DNA of 64,000 bases from Enterovibrio norvegicus FF-33 (GTDB lineage Bacteria > Pseudomonadota > Gammaproteobacteria > Enterobacterales > Vibrionaceae), in the NCBI RefSeq assembly GCF_000286835.2, contig NZ_AJYD02000011.1:12784-76783 (forward strand), given 5' to 3'. The position numbers and the translations under genes were made by a program. Positions 50,532 through 61,356 of this stretch are shown piece after piece. How positions within the stretch are numbered: the first letter of the stretch is position 1; every line of letters starts with the position of its first letter. The notes under the pieces were generated by a model, which ran no database searches, was not told the origin of the DNA, and saw only the letters and a program-made list of their open reading frames with translations.

Positions 50532-53252
50532 TTAGCTCATCTTACCGTGGCATTGTTTGAATTTTTTACCTGAACCACAAGGGCAAGGATCGTTGCGACC
50601 GACCTTACGACCATCACGAACCACCGTTTCAGACGCTGGATCTTGATTGTCTTCCAGTTGGCTTCCCGCTTCCTCATGGCTCATTTGCTGGCGACGTGCT
50701 GCTTCTTCCGCTTGTGCACGACGCTGCTCTTCCATACGGTCAACTTCTTCTGGCTGCTGCACACGCACGCGACTTAGCGTCATCACGACATCAGACTTCA
50801 GTGAGTCAAGCATGCCTTCAAACAGCTCAAACGATTCACGCTTGTATTCCTGTTTCGGGTTTTTCTGTGCGTAGCCACGAAGATGGATACCTTGACGTAG
50901 ATGATCCATCGCCGCTAGATGCTCTTTCCAAAGCGTGTCCAGCGTTTGCAGCATCACGGCTTTTTCAAAGTTACGTAGGGTTTCGGCGCCCACAGTACCT
51001 TCTTTCGATTGATAGACGTCGATAATCGTACTTAGAATGCGCTCACGTAGCTGCTCTTCATACAACTTGTCGTCATTTTCCAACCACTCGCGCAACGGCA
51101 AGTCAGCATCAAAGTCTGCCTTAAGGCGCGTTTCAAGACCTTCAACATCCCACATTTCTGCCAGAGATTGTGGTGGAATGTACTGATCAACCACATCACC
51201 CAACACATCCTCGCGGTTGTGTTCAATCATCTCGCTGATGTCCGTGCTGTTCATCAGTTCGTCACGCAGCTCATAAACCACTTTACGTTGGTCGTTGGCT
51301 ACGTCATCAAACTCAAGAAGCTGTTTACGAATATCGAAGTTGCGGCCTTCAACTTTACGTTGTGCGTTTTCAATCGCTTTGTTCACCCATGGGTGCTCAA
51401 TAGCTTCGCCTTCTTCCATACCTAGCTTCTTCATCATGTTAGATACACGCTCAGACGCGAAAATACGCATCAGTGAATCTTCCATAGACAGATAGAAACG
51501 GCTAGAACCCGGATCACCCTGACGACCAGAACGACCACGTAGCTGGTTATCAATACGGCGAGACTCATGACGCTCTGTACCGATGATGTGCAGGCCACCT
51601 GATGCTTTTACTGCTTCGTGCGTTTCACGCCATTTGGCTTTGATATCCGCAATTTGCTGCTCAGTCGGGTTTTCCAGCTTGGCAATGTCTGATTGCCAAC
51701 TACCACCTAACACAATATCCGTACCACGACCCGCCATGTTGGTTGCGATGGTAACCGCACCTGGCGAACCCGCATCTGCAACTATATCCGCTTCGTGAGC
51801 GTGGAACTTCGCGTTCAATACTGCGTGTTTTACACCTGCTTTTTTCAGTGCTTCTGACAGCAGTTCAGATTTTTCTATCGACACAGTACCCACCAAACTA
51901 GGCTGGCCATTGGCGCTGCGAGTTTTGATGTCTTCAATGATAGCGTCGAATTTTTCGCGTTCAGTCATGTAAACCTGATCCGCCATGTCATCACGAACCA
52001 TGGGTTTATTGGTCGGAATAACGACGGTGTCCAAACCATAAATGGATTGGAACTCGAACGCTTCGGTATCAGCCGTACCTGTCATGCCTGACAGTTTGTC
52101 GTACAAACGGAAGAAGTTCTGGAAAGTGATCGACGCCAGTGTTTGGTTTTCGTTCTGAATCTTAACGCCTTCTTTTGCCTCAATGGCTTGATGAAGACCT
52201 TCAGACCAACGACGACCCGGCATAGTACGTCCTGTGTGCTCATCAACGATGATAACTTCGTCGTCTTTAACGATGTAATCGACGTCTTTCTCAAACAGTA
52301 CATGGGCACGTAATGCGGCATTGATATGGTGAAGCAATGAAATATTAGCAGGCGAGTACAGGGTATCGTTCTCGTCCATCAATTCATTTTTCTTCAGCAT
52401 ATCTTCAACAAACTCTTGACCATTTTCCGTCAGGTGAGCTTGCTTAGATTTTTCATCAACGGTGAAGTGGCCTTCTCCGCGATACTCTTCACTGTCTTCT
52501 TTTTCCTGACGGATCAGCTGTGGGATCAACGTATTAATACGCGCATACATCTCAGAGCTGTCTTCCGCAGGACCAGAAATAATCAGCGGTGTACGCGCTT
52601 CATCGATCAAGATGGAGTCGACTTCATCCACCACGGCAAAGTAACGCTCACGCTGAACGCGATCTTCTGGACGGAAGGCCATGTTGTCACGCAGGTAATC
52701 GAAACCAAACTCGTTGTTTGTTCCATAAAGAATGTCTGCAAGGTAAGCGGCTTTTTTCTCAGGTGGTGCCATATTTGGCACATTCACACCCACCGTCATA
52801 TCAAGGAATTCAAACAGGGCACGGTTGGTTTCAGCATCACGCTTGGCCAGGTAGTCATTCACGGTAACAATGTGAACGCCTTTACCAGTCAACGCATGCA
52901 AATAGGCAGGCAAGGTCGCAGTCAGGGTTTTACCTTCACCAGTACGCATTTCAGCAATTTGGCCATTGTTCAGCACCATGCCGCCAATCAGCTGTACGTC
53001 GAAGTGGCGCATACCGAATACACGCTTTGATGCTTCGCGCACCGTTGCAAACGCTTCTGGCAGGATCAAATCTAGCGATTCGCCTTGCTCGATACGCTGG
53101 CGATATTCAGCGGTTTTCGCTTTCAGATCGTCATCGGTGAGGGCTTCAAATTGAGGCTCTAGATTGTTGATTTCATTTACGACTTTGCGAAGGCGACGCA
53201 GTGTACGGTCATTGCGGCTTCCGATTACTTTTGTGATTAATTTCGATAACAT
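50532..53252 (-). CDS. secA: Protein translocase ATPase SecA
   Basis: Motor of Sec export, 906 residues. Motifs are Walker [24 protein letters not shown], the preprotein cross-linking domain, the NBD2 segment [14 protein letters not shown], and the C-terminal zinc tail [14 protein letters not shown]. The start is ATG 53252 ([11 protein letters not shown]). A frame from 53297 adds 15 unsupported residues. The Shine-Dalgarno is weak, and the bases just before the ATG can pair with a leader frame upstream. There is no secM; dciA takes that chromosomal place. Confidence 0.97.
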   Translation of the reverse strand: MLSKLITKVIGSRNDRTLRRLRKVVNEINNLEPQFEALTDDDLKAKTAEYRQRIEQGESLDLILPEAFATVREASKRVFGMRHFDVQLIGGMVLNNGQIAEMRTGEGKTLTATLPAYLHALTGKGVHIVTVNDYLAKRDAETNRALFEFLDMTVGVNVPNMAPPEKKAAYLADILYGTNNEFGFDYLRDNMAFRPEDRVQRERYFAVVDEVDSILIDEARTPLIISGPAEDSSEMYARINTLIPQLIRQEKEDSEEYRGEGHFTVDEKSKQAHLTENGQEFVEDMLKKNELMDENDTLYSPANISLLHHINAALRAHVLFEKDVDYIVKDDEVIIVDEHTGRTMPGRRWSEGLHQAIEAKEGVKIQNENQTLASITFQNFFRLYDKLSGMTGTADTEAFEFQSIYGLDTVVIPTNKPMVRDDMADQVYMTEREKFDAIIEDIKTRSANGQPSLVGTVSIEKSELLSEALKKAGVKHAVLNAKFHAHEADIVADAGSPGAVTIATNMAGRGTDIVLGGSWQSDIAKLENPTEQQIADIKAKWRETHEAVKASGGLHIIGTERHESRRIDNQLRGRSGRQGDPGSSRFYLSMEDSLMRIFASERVSNMMKKLGMEEGEAIEHPWVNKAIENAQRKVEGRNFDIRKQLLEFDDVANDQRKVVYELRDELMNSTDISEMIEHNREDVLGDVVDQYIPPQSLAEMWDVEGLETRLKADFDADLPLREWLENDDKLYEEQLRERILSTIIDVYQSKEGTVGAETLRNFEKAVMLQTLDTLWKEHLAAMDHLRQGIHLRGYAQKNPKQEYKRESFELFEGMLDSLKSDVVMTLSRVRVQQPEEVDRMEEQRRAQAEEAARRQQMSHEEAGSQLEDNQDPASETVVRDGRKVGRNDPCPCGSGKKFKQCHGKMS

Positions 53253-53301
53253 GGCTTTGCCGTTTCTCTCATTTTGTCGCTTTAGCGTCGGGGCCAAAGC
53301 C
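53253..53301 (-). promoter_or_regulatory. Hairpin occluding the secA translation start
   Basis: GGCTTTGGCC (53301-53292, minus strand) can pair with GGCAAAGCC (53261-53253), which abuts the secA ATG. That is nine pairs with one bulged G. The left arm lies inside the leader frame at 53269-53331. Confidence 0.5.
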
Positions 53302-53331
53302 TGGATACTGCACGGCAGAGAAAGTCAGCAT
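53269..53331 (-). CDS. Candidate 20-codon leader peptide upstream of secA
   Basis: ATG 53331, with GAGGG just upstream, opens a frame coding [20 protein letters not shown] and stopping 16 nt before secA, in a different frame. No family is recognised. The FSA...GFGP order faintly recalls the SecM arrest end (F...GIRAGP), but no signal sequence precedes it unless a non-standard start is used. It may be chance. Support is position and the hairpin only. Confidence 0.25.
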   Translation of the reverse strand: MLTFSAVQYPGFGPDAKATK

Positions 53332-53711
53332 GTCCCTCTGCCCAAAATTCTTTTCAGAAGAATTAGCGATGATTAAAAAGCATGGTTCTTTTCGTAGTAT
53401 TGATCTTGTGCCTTAAAATGATGTTTTCAAGGGCAATGATTCAATTAATAAAGCTAGGTTAGCACTAAGGCTATTTATAATAAGCCATAACTGCGGTGCA
53501 TCCCACCTGTAATGCGGGTCGCATCAAGTTAGATAGTAAAAATTAGAACCTGTTCATTCACTAGAACCAAGTTAGTGCATTTTATGTTCAATCTTGGTGC
53601 GTTTTTTCTTCTCTTACGTGGAAGGCTGTTACTCAGTTATCTACAACAAGCATGGCCGGAACCCTAAAGCCCTGTTACTCTTTGAAGCAGTGCGACCACA
53701 GCGAATTGATT
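53332..53711. other. Intergenic region between secA and dciA
   Basis: About 380 bp, AT-rich, with divergent promoters expected. Visible are a direct repeat AGAACC 18 bp apart near 53545-53568, and ACCAAG / CTTGGT (53566-53571 / 53593-53598) followed by a T run. There is also an imperfect hairpin near 53493-53524. No coding frame is convincing. Confidence 0.4.
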
Positions 53712-54182
53712 ATGAGAGACCACAGACCCAAAGCGGCACAAGATTTACTGGAAAATGGCCTGACGGGACAAGTACGCCAGCGTGCGATGGTGTTGTCGCA
53801 ACTCAGCCAGCAAGTGAAAGCGCTATTGCCCCAAGCCTCTGCAGAGCATTGCCGAGTGGCAAACTATCGTGATGGGATTTTAGTGTTGGAATGTGGCTCG
53901 TCGTCTTGGGCGACTCGGCTCAATTATGACCGCCATACGCTGATGTCAGCGCTTCGCCGTGGCACTTTGCCCTCGCTCATGACTATCGAAATCAAGGTTA
54001 ACCCTGAACTGGCAAGACGAGAACGTGCAGAAGCGGAAAAAGTTGAGAAAGCGAAAGAGTGGCGAACAGTCAGTCCGGCTGCGGCTGAATACCTGAAAGC
54101 CATTGCTCAAAGCGCACCTGACAACGTGAGAAAGAAGCTGGAAGCTATTGCAGAATTAGCAGAGCGAAATAGGCACAAGTAA
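53712..54182 (+). CDS. dciA: DnaB helicase-associated protein DciA (DUF721)
   Basis: A 156-residue DUF721 protein. In V. cholerae the DciA at this locus (157 aa) binds and helps load the replicative helicase DnaB, replacing E. coli DnaC. The N-terminal KH-like domain spans about 1-110 (ILVLECGSSSWATRLNYDR). A Lys/Glu-rich, probably disordered C-terminal tail follows. ATG 53712 is chosen over 53652 because MRDHRPKAAQDLL is the family-type start. It sits between secA and lpxC, where enterics have secM. Confidence 0.88.
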   Translation: MRDHRPKAAQDLLENGLTGQVRQRAMVLSQLSQQVKALLPQASAEHCRVANYRDGILVLECGSSSWATRLNYDRHTLMSALRRGTLPSLMTIEIKVNPELARRERAEAEKVEKAKEWRTVSPAAAEYLKAIAQSAPDNVRKKLEAIAELAERNRHK

Positions 54183-54260
54183 TACAATTGACGACTGTTG
54201 CCCTGCCGCCTAGGGATCCTACCCAGTGAGCAAGTACGACGAATAGGGTTATACGGACAT

Positions 54261-54294
54261 AAAAAAACCGGAGTGAATCACTCCGGTTTTTTTT
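54261..54294. terminator. Bidirectional terminator between dciA and lpxC
   Basis: A long stem, AAAAAAACCGGAGTG / CACTCCGGTTTTTTT, with an AAT loop. Confidence 0.95.
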
Positions 54295-54309
54295 GTATTC
54301 TTGATTTTC

Positions 54310-55227
54310 TTAGGCCAGAACCATACCGGGCTCTGCAAATCTAACGGGCAGAGTCTGCTCGTTTTCAAATGTCGCCCATTCCCAAGCTTCTTGGTCTGCA
54401 AGTACTGCGCGAAGTAGCTGATTATTCAACGCATGGCCTGACTTAAACGCACGCATTTCACCAATGATGTTATGACCACACATGTAAAGGTCGCCAATGG
54501 CGTCCAGTACTTTGTGTTTGACGAGTTCATTGTCAAAACGCAGGCCGTCTTCATTCAGGATGCGGTAATCATCAAGGACAATGGCACAGTCGAAACTACC
54601 ACCAAGACACAGATTACGTGACTGGAGGTATTCGATATCGCGCATGAAACCAAAGGTTCGTGCTCGGCTAATGTCTTTGATAAACGCTTGTGAAGAAAAA
54701 TCCATCACCAGGCTTTGCTGCTCTGATTCAATCGCTGGGTGATTGAAATCAATGGCGAAGTCTAAGCGGAAACCGTCATACGGTAACAACTCAGCCCATT
54801 TGTCGCCATCTTCGATGCGAACAGGCTTCTTAATGCGCACAAAGCGTTTTGGTGCATTAAGGGTTTCAATACCCGCTGATTGCAGCAAATATATGAATGG
54901 GCTTGCGCTGCCATCCATAATTGGAATCTCTGGTGCGTCTACTTCAACGATAACGTTGTCGATACCCATACCTGCCAATGCAGCATTAAGATGCTCAACG
55001 GTAGAAATACGAACACCATCGTCGTTAACCAGTGCAGTACACAGCATTGTATCGCGCACTGAAGCTGGATCCGCTGGGAAATCCACAGGAGGATTCAAGT
55101 CAGTACGACGATAGATAACGCCAGTGTTAGCTGCAGCTGGGCGCAGGATCAACGTGACCTTACGTCCAGAGTGCAAACCCACTCCTGTCGTTTGAACAAT
55201 AGTCTTTAATGTTCGCTGTCTAATCAT
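54310..55227 (-). CDS. lpxC: UDP-3-O-acyl-N-acetylglucosamine deacetylase
   Basis: Zinc enzyme for the committed step of lipid A synthesis, 305 residues as in E. coli. Zinc ligands are in [10 protein letters not shown] (His 79) and [11 protein letters not shown] (His 238, Asp 242). The catalytic His is in KSGHALNN (about 265). It is the last gene of the dcw cluster, 118 bp after ftsZ. Confidence 0.97.
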   Translation of the reverse strand: MIRQRTLKTIVQTTGVGLHSGRKVTLILRPAAANTGVIYRRTDLNPPVDFPADPASVRDTMLCTALVNDDGVRISTVEHLNAALAGMGIDNVIVEVDAPEIPIMDGSASPFIYLLQSAGIETLNAPKRFVRIKKPVRIEDGDKWAELLPYDGFRLDFAIDFNHPAIESEQQSLVMDFSSQAFIKDISRARTFGFMRDIEYLQSRNLCLGGSFDCAIVLDDYRILNEDGLRFDNELVKHKVLDAIGDLYMCGHNIIGEMRAFKSGHALNNQLLRAVLADQEAWEWATFENEQTLPVRFAEPGMVLA

Positions 55228-55300
55228 CTGTCATTCCCAACTGAAAATCTCTTTTTGCGCCCCATGTCACTCATTACAGTGTCACAACGAGACAAAACGG

Positions 55301-55320
55301 GCAGCATAATATCATGCTGC
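55301..55320 (-). promoter_or_regulatory. Stem-loop between ftsZ and lpxC
   Basis: GCAGCAT / ATGCTGC with a 6-nt AT loop is followed on the minus strand by CCGTTTTG. It is a possible partial terminator or RNA-processing site separating lpxC from the division genes. Confidence 0.5.
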
Positions 55321-55345
55321 TGTACACAAACCAAGCACTGCCTGA

Positions 55346-56524
55346 TTAATCCGCTTGCTTACGTAAAAACGCAGGGATATCCAGATAGTCTTGTTCTTGC
55401 TTAGGCTTAGGTGCAACGTTCGTTGTCTGTGTTTGAACAGATGATTCGACCGCATGTCCGCTTTGGACATTCGTTGCCACCTTCGTCTTTTCTTGCAAAG
55501 GTTGTGCCTTATTGTCCACTGGCGCTGGTTTTTGTGTACCCGGAACCAAAGTGATATCAGGCTTACGCTCGTTACCGATGCCAGTAGCAACAACGGTCAC
55601 TCGAAGCTCATCACTCATCTCAGGATCCATCGACGAACCGATAACCACAGTGGCATTATCTGAGGCAAAAGCCTTAACAGTGTTGCCTACAGTTTCGAAT
55701 TCATCCAGTCGCATATCGAATCCAGCTGTAATATTTACAAGAACACCTCGTGCTCCAGCCAAATCGATGTCTTCTAGTAGTGGGCTAGAAATCGCCATTT
55801 CAGCGGCTTCTTCTGCACGGTTTTCACCGGTTGCAATCCCACTACCCATCATGGCATGACCCATTTCCGACATCACGGTACGTACATCCGCAAAGTCGAC
55901 GTTGATCAAGCCAGGACGCGTGATTAACTCAGCAATACCTTGGACTGCATTTCGCAGCACATCGTTCGCTTTTGCAAAAGCATCAAGTAGTGTAATTCCA
56001 CGACCCAATACTTTCAGTAGCTTCTCATTCGGGATGGTGATCAGTGAATCGACGTGCTTAGATAGCTCTTCAATTCCCTGCTCAGCAAACGCAAGACGCT
56101 TCTTACCTTCAAAGCTAAATGGCTTAGTCACAACGGCTACGGTAAGAATACCCAGCTCTTTTGCGATTTCAGCGATAACCGGAGCAGCACCTGTACCTGT
56201 ACCACCGCCCATTCCCGCTGCGATAAATACCATATCGGCACCTTCGAGCTCAGCTTTAATCGCTTCACGATCTTCAAGCGCTGACTCACGACCTACTTGT
56301 GGGTTTGCACCCGCACCTAAGCCTTTTGTGATATCGCCGCCAATTTGAATTACCGTGCTAACTGCCGTCTTACGAAGCGCCTGAGCGTCCGTATTGATGG
56401 TGATGAACTCCACCCCTTCAATTGACTCACGCACCATGTGCTCGACTGCATTACCACCGCCGCCGCCAACACCAACGACTTTAATTACCGCATCATTGGA
56501 CATTTCCATCATCGGTTCAAACAT
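55346..56524 (-). CDS. ftsZ: Cell division GTPase FtsZ
   Basis: Tubulin-like Z-ring protein of 392 residues. The GTPase signature [13 protein letters not shown] is at about 105-117 and [13 protein letters not shown] at the N-terminus. The T7 synergy loop is NVDFADV. A Gln/Thr-rich linker (about 317-375) and the C-terminal peptide [14 protein letters not shown], which binds FtsA and ZipA, follow. It is 33 bp after ftsA. Confidence 0.98.
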   Translation of the reverse strand: MFEPMMEMSNDAVIKVVGVGGGGGNAVEHMVRESIEGVEFITINTDAQALRKTAVSTVIQIGGDITKGLGAGANPQVGRESALEDREAIKAELEGADMVFIAAGMGGGTGTGAAPVIAEIAKELGILTVAVVTKPFSFEGKKRLAFAEQGIEELSKHVDSLITIPNEKLLKVLGRGITLLDAFAKANDVLRNAVQGIAELITRPGLINVDFADVRTVMSEMGHAMMGSGIATGENRAEEAAEMAISSPLLEDIDLAGARGVLVNITAGFDMRLDEFETVGNTVKAFASDNATVVIGSSMDPEMSDELRVTVVATGIGNERKPDITLVPGTQKPAPVDNKAQPLQEKTKVATNVQSGHAVESSVQTQTTNVAPKPKQEQDYLDIPAFLRKQAD

Positions 56525-56557
56525 GTGTTCTCTCCGTCATTCCTGTTCGCATCAGGT

Positions 56558-57814
56558 TCAAAATTCTTTCTTGAGCCAGCCACTAAACTTACTGAACATT
56601 CCTGATACAGTACGTTTAGGCTCTGGCTCGCTCGTTTCGTTCAATAGGTTGTCTTTGCCATAGTGCAGCAAACCCACCGCGGTAGCGTGATAAGGGGCAT
56701 TGACGTAATCCGTCAAACCCGTCACGCCAGAAGGAAGGCCCACGCGGACTTGGTTTTGGAATACGCGTTCTGCGCACTCCACCAATCCTTGCATTTGCGC
56801 AGCACCGCCAGTCAGGACAATACCTGCGGCCAATTGATGCTTCACACCCTGCGCGCGTAAACGCTCCTGAACACGCTCCAATTCTTGCTGCACCAACCCC
56901 AGCAATTCACTGCAACGTGGCTCAATGACTTCAGCCAATGTTTGACGCTGTAGGCTTCGCGAAGGACGCCCACCGACGCTCGGTACATTGACCTTGGCAT
57001 CTTTGTTCACCAGCTCACCTAACGCACACCCATGCTTCACTTTGATTTTCTCAGCGTCACTTAAGGGCGTACCGAATGCATAAGCAATGTCACTGGTGAT
57101 TACATTACCTGCGTATGGGATCACCGCTGCATGTCGCAACGCACCACCTGTCCATACTGCAATGTCCATGGTTCCGCCGCCAATATCGACGACGCAAACG
57201 CCTAATTCTCTTTCATCAGCGGTGATCACCGCGTGGCTTGCCGCCAAACCGGAGAAAATCAACTGATCGACTTTCAGGCCACAACGCTCAACCGCTTTTT
57301 CAATGTTGCGTGCTGTGTCGCTGTGGCAGGTAATAAGATGCACGCTGGCTTCCATGCGCACACCCGATAATCCAACTGGGTTTTTGATCCCTTCTTGATA
57401 ATCGATTTTGTATTCTTGCGGGATCACATGCAGCACGCGCTGCTCATCACTAATTTTTACAGACTTCGCGGTATGGATAACCATTTCCACGTCATCTTGA
57501 GTCACTTCTTCGTCAGAAATCGTGCCCATTCCACGCTCTGTTAAGCAATGGATATGTTTTCCTGACAGTGACAAAAACACGGAGCGAATTTTACAGTCAG
57601 ACATCATTTCTGCGCCATTGACTGCACGTTCAACCGATTTTACTACAGATTCCAGGTCGTTCACGCCGCCTTTATCCATACCCTGAGACGGTGTTGTACC
57701 CACGCCCAGTATATTGACAGCACCGTCAGGCAATATCTCACTGACTAACACAGAGACTTTTGATGTCCCAATGTCTAATCCAACAATCAGCGGTCTGTCA
57801 GTTGCTTGCTTCAT
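56558..57814 (-). CDS. ftsA: Cell division protein FtsA
   Basis: An actin-fold membrane tether of FtsZ, 418 residues. Visible are the phosphate-1 motif GLDIGTSKVS, VVDIGGGTMDIAVW and an adenosine motif GIVLTGGAAQMQG. The C-terminal amphipathic helix is FSKFSGWLKKEF. It lies 17 bp after ftsQ. Confidence 0.97.
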   Translation of the reverse strand: MKQATDRPLIVGLDIGTSKVSVLVSEILPDGAVNILGVGTTPSQGMDKGGVNDLESVVKSVERAVNGAEMMSDCKIRSVFLSLSGKHIHCLTERGMGTISDEEVTQDDVEMVIHTAKSVKISDEQRVLHVIPQEYKIDYQEGIKNPVGLSGVRMEASVHLITCHSDTARNIEKAVERCGLKVDQLIFSGLAASHAVITADERELGVCVVDIGGGTMDIAVWTGGALRHAAVIPYAGNVITSDIAYAFGTPLSDAEKIKVKHGCALGELVNKDAKVNVPSVGGRPSRSLQRQTLAEVIEPRCSELLGLVQQELERVQERLRAQGVKHQLAAGIVLTGGAAQMQGLVECAERVFQNQVRVGLPSGVTGLTDYVNAPYHATAVGLLHYGKDNLLNETSEPEPKRTVSGMFSKFSGWLKKEF

Positions 57815-57831
57815 TCCATTTACTCTTAGGC

Positions 57832-58602
57832 TTACTCTTCACTGGGTGCTTCATCAGGGGCTTTCCAACCCACGGCAGCACCCGTGTCATAGCGCAAATC
57901 TACGTATTGAATATTTCGCCCTGTTGCGTTCATGTCATCAAACAAGTCCACAAAGCGATGTAATCTCTCATTTCTCGACTCTCGCCCTAACTCGATACGG
58001 ACGCCGCCTCGAGTGACGATTCGCCATGAACGACGTTCATTTAGCGCCAGTGCCGTGATGTGAAGCTTTGTTGGTAGCAGAATGTCACGCATTTCACGCC
58101 ATGCTGCCAACACTTCCTTTTCGCTGCCCTCGGGCCCATGCAAAGAGACTAAGCCTCTCTCTTTAACATCATCGGGGCTTGCGCTGAACGCAATACCACC
58201 AACATCCAGTAGCTGCGACCCATTCCAGACTGCTTCAGGCTGGTATTCAGTCACATCCACTTTAATGGTATCTGGCCATTGCTTTCGAACCGCCACATTG
58301 GCGACCCAAGGCAAAACTGAAATCGCACCGTGGATATCATCCACATCTTGCAGCATAAAGCTGTTTAATGGACCAATCTGAAGCACCGCATTTCGCACTT
58401 CAAGGGTCGACAAGTGTGCCAATTCACCTTGTACAACTATCTGGGACAACGGCAACTGCTTTTCGTCACCCATCCACGTCAGAACACGGAGCAATAACCA
58501 AAGAATCGCAAGAATGACAAATACCAAAAACACCAGCCCCCCCCAATGCGCTTTTAACATTGAAGGTTGAGCCGGTATGTCATTCGCGGTCACATTAGTC
58601 AT
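57832..58602 (-). CDS. ftsQ: Cell division protein FtsQ
   Basis: A bitopic divisome protein of 256 residues. It has a short cytoplasmic tail, one membrane segment at about 27-46, a POTRA domain (about 52-122) and a beta domain. It recruits FtsB/FtsL. The acidic C-terminus EAPSEE is slightly unusual. It follows murC after a 207-bp gap with no ddl. Confidence 0.94.
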   Translation of the reverse strand: MTNVTANDIPAQPSMLKAHWGGLVFLVFVILAILWLLLRVLTWMGDEKQLPLSQIVVQGELAHLSTLEVRNAVLQIGPLNSFMLQDVDDIHGAISVLPWVANVAVRKQWPDTIKVDVTEYQPEAVWNGSQLLDVGGIAFSASPDDVKERGLVSLHGPEGSEKEVLAAWREMRDILLPTKLHITALALNERRSWRIVTRGGVRIELGRESRNERLHRFVDLFDDMNATGRNIQYVDLRYDTGAAVGWKAPDEAPSEE

Positions 58603-58665
58603 ATCAGGCTATTGCCTCGCCTCTCTTGGGCAACCTGTCGCTTTGTTGCGTACAAAGTCGACCGG

Positions 58666-58695
58666 ATTATAACGGTCAGTTTGACAGGTCACCAA
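58666..58695 (-). promoter_or_regulatory. Candidate promoter for ftsQ-ftsA-ftsZ
   Basis: On the minus strand TTGGTG (58695-58690) and a perfect TATAAT (58671-58666) are 18 bp apart and 63 bp before the ftsQ ATG. They lie in the gap where enterics have ddlB. Confidence 0.6.
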
Positions 58696-58809
58696 GCCTT
58701 GTTGACGCATAAGTGATAAAGCTGAGATCAAATACATGCAAAACACGCAAAATCAGGTTAAAAGTTAGACACAACTCTTTTCTCGGCTCTGCAACGCCTC
58801 ACATTACAC

Positions 58810-60273
58810 TTATTTCTCTTTGCTCAACGCTTTTTTATCAAGTTTCAATTCAGCCAGTTTTTTAGCTACTTTGCCAACATCGCCCGCACCTTGGGTCAAA
58901 ACCAAATCTCCCGCTTGCAGCACAGCTGCTAACGCGGCAGGTAATGAGTCCACGTCAGGAACAAAGATTGGATCGATTTTCCCACGACCACGAAGAGTAC
59001 GACAAAGGCTACGCCCGTCTGCGCCTGCGATAGGTGCTTCACCCGCTGAATATACATCCAACATCAGCAGCACATCGACATTCTCTAGTACATTGGCAAA
59101 GTCATCATACAAATCGCGTGTACGGCTATATCTATGCGGTTGGAATACCATTACCAGACGGTTATCTGGCCAGCCTGCTCGTGCAGCCTGAATGGTCACA
59201 TCAACTTCACTCGGGTGATGACCGTAATCATCCACCAGCAATACTTCGCCATCGTCCACAGGGAACAAGCCCAATTGGTCGAAGCGGCGACCTGTGCCTT
59301 CAAAATTCACTAGCGCACGCCAAATCGCATCGTCTTCCACGCCATCTTCAGTCGCGACAGCAACCGCTGCTGCGGCATTGAGTGCATTGTGGCGTCCAGG
59401 AATATTCAGCTCAATATTCAGCGCAGGTTTGTCTTTACGCAAAATCGTGAAAATGCCCTTTTGGCCTTCTTGACGATAGTTCTCCAACTTCACATCAGCA
59501 TCATCAGAAAAGCCGTACGTGATCACTTGGCGTCCAATGGACGGTATCACGTCTCGCACTACAGGATCGTCAATGCACATCACCGCCTGTCCGTAAAACG
59601 GCAACTGGTGCAGAAAATCAATGAAGGTCTGCTTTAAGACTTCAAAATCACCACCATAGGTGTCCATGTGATCCGCTTCGATGTTTGTCACAATCGCGAC
59701 CATCGGCTGCAAATGCAGGAAGGAGGCATCACTTTCGTCAGCTTCAGCAATCAAGTAGCGGCTACAACCTAAACGCGCATTGGTGCCAGCACTTTTGACT
59801 AACCCACCATTCACAAATGTTGGGTCAAGGCCTGCCTCTTGATAAATCAGCGTGGTTAGTGCTGTGGTGGTGGTCTTTCCGTGCGTACCAGCCACTGCAA
59901 TGCCATGGCGATAACGCATGAGTTCAGCCAGCATTTCTGCACGGCGAACCACGGGAATACGTGCCGCTTTTGCCGCAACCAGTTCCGGGTTATCTTGCTG
60001 AATGGCGGTAGACACTACCACCACGCTAGCGCCGTCCACATTGCTTTCAGCGTGACCGAAAAAGACCGTCGCACCTTTACTCACAAGGCGCTGAGTCACC
60101 GGGTTTTCTGACAAATCAGAACCCGATACTTCATAGCCTTCATTTAATAACACTTCGGCGATACCACACATTCCAGCGCCGCCAATACCGACAAAGTGAA
60201 TGCGTTTTACACGGCGCATTTCTGGCACCATGGTTCGGATTTTTTCTAACTGATGACTATCAAACTTGCCCAT
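58810..60273 (-). CDS. murC: UDP-N-acetylmuramate-L-alanine ligase
   Basis: It adds L-Ala to UDP-MurNAc in the cytoplasm. The 487 residues include [20 protein letters not shown] loop [27 protein letters not shown], and [15 protein letters not shown] 60273 is directly preceded by an in-frame GTG at 60276. I prefer the ATG. It lies 12 bp after murG. Confidence 0.97.
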   Translation of the reverse strand: MGKFDSHQLEKIRTMVPEMRRVKRIHFVGIGGAGMCGIAEVLLNEGYEVSGSDLSENPVTQRLVSKGATVFFGHAESNVDGASVVVVSTAIQQDNPELVAAKAARIPVVRRAEMLAELMRYRHGIAVAGTHGKTTTTALTTLIYQEAGLDPTFVNGGLVKSAGTNARLGCSRYLIAEADESDASFLHLQPMVAIVTNIEADHMDTYGGDFEVLKQTFIDFLHQLPFYGQAVMCIDDPVVRDVIPSIGRQVITYGFSDDADVKLENYRQEGQKGIFTILRKDKPALNIELNIPGRHNALNAAAAVAVATEDGVEDDAIWRALVNFEGTGRRFDQLGLFPVDDGEVLLVDDYGHHPSEVDVTIQAARAGWPDNRLVMVFQPHRYSRTRDLYDDFANVLENVDVLLMLDVYSAGEAPIAGADGRSLCRTLRGRGKIDPIFVPDVDSLPAALAAVLQAGDLVLTQGAGDVGKVAKKLAELKLDKKALSKEK

Positions 60274-60285
60274 CACTGTGTTCTC

Positions 60286-61356
60286 TTATTTCGCTACGTC
60301 TTTGATGACTGATGCAACTCGCGTGGCAGCATCGGTAATCGCTGCTTGTTTTGCCGAACGCGCCATCGTCATCAACGACTGTGAATCTAGGTTTTCCAAT
60401 ACCGTCGCCAGCTTTTCAGCGGTCAATTCCGGCTGCTCAATCATGATGGCTGCGCCACCTTGGACTAAATGCTCTGCGTTCAATGCTTGTTGGCGATCTT
60501 GGTGCTGAAACGGAACAAAAATCGCAGGGACACCGGCGGCGGCCACTTCTGAAACAGTTAACGCTCCAGAGCGGCAAATCAGGATGTCCGCCCAATGATA
60601 AGCTTCTGCAACGTCGTCAATAAACTCAGTAACATCTGTGTTAGCGACGCTTGCGTGACGAAACCGCTCTGCGGTGTCCGCTTGATTACCTTTACCCGCT
60701 TGATGGCGAACAACCACATCGCGTTTGAGCAATGCTAACGCCGCTGGCACGGTGTGGTTAAGAATACGCGCGCCTTGGCTACCGCCCATCACTAACACTT
60801 TAAGCGGCGTGCCATCCTGATAAGCCTTAGGGGCAGGCAACTCGCAAACATCTTTTCGTACTGGGTTTCCGACCACATCAGCATGAGGAAATGCGCCCGG
60901 AAAAGCCTGCAATACGCGCGTGGCAATCTTTGCCAGCCATTGGTTGGTTAATCCCGCCACGGCATTTTGCTCATGCAACACAACAGGAACACCGCTTAAC
61001 CAAGCAGCCAAACCACCAGGTCCACTCACATATCCGCCCATGCCAAGAACAGCATCTGGTTGCCACTTCTTGATATGTTTTCGCGCTTGAATAACGGCAT
61101 TCAGCACCATCCAGGGGGCGAGAAGTTTACGCGTAAAGCCTGAGCCACGCAGCCCTTTTACTTCAATAAAGTCGATCTCGATGCCATGTTTCGGCACCAG
61201 ATCCGCTTCCATTCTATCCGCTGTACCTAACCAGCGGATTTCCCAACCTTGTTGCTGCAATTCACTGGCAACCGCAAGCCCTGGGAATACATGACCACCA
61301 GTCCCGCCGGCCATCACTAATAATCGTTTATGCTTTTGTTCGTTTTCGTTTTTCAT
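60286..61356 (-). CDS. murG: Lipid II synthase MurG (N-acetylglucosaminyltransferase)
   Basis: A GT28 enzyme at the inner face of the membrane that converts lipid I to lipid II, 356 residues. The G-loops are [14 protein letters not shown] and [10 protein letters not shown], the UDP-GlcNAc site is [15 protein letters not shown], and FQHQDRQQ is present. The start at 61356 overlaps ftsW by 29 nt, which implies coupled translation. A start at the internal Met of MAGGTGG would be too short. Confidence 0.96.
   Translation of the reverse strand: MKNENEQKHKRLLVMAGGTGGHVFPGLAVASELQQQGWEIRWLGTADRMEADLVPKHGIEIDFIEVKGLRGSGFTRKLLAPWMVLNAVIQARKHIKKWQPDAVLGMGGYVSGPGGLAAWLSGVPVVLHEQNAVAGLTNQWLAKIATRVLQAFPGAFPHADVVGNPVRKDVCELPAPKAYQDGTPLKVLVMGGSQGARILNHTVPAALALLKRDVVVRHQAGKGNQADTAERFRHASVANTDVTEFIDDVAEAYHWADILICRSGALTVSEVAAAGVPAIFVPFQHQDRQQALNAEHLVQGGAAIMIEQPELTAEKLATVLENLDSQSLMTMARSAKQAAITDAATRVASVIKDVAK

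Noticed and set aside
52416..53030. 204-codon open frame opposite secA
   Set aside because: It lies fully antisense to the conserved SecA core, resembles no protein family and has no Shine-Dalgarno. The GC pattern follows secA.
58660..58677. GACCG-N8-CGGTC repeat as a terminator after murC
   Set aside because: Short stem, no T run, and it spans the TATAAT of a better promoter candidate.
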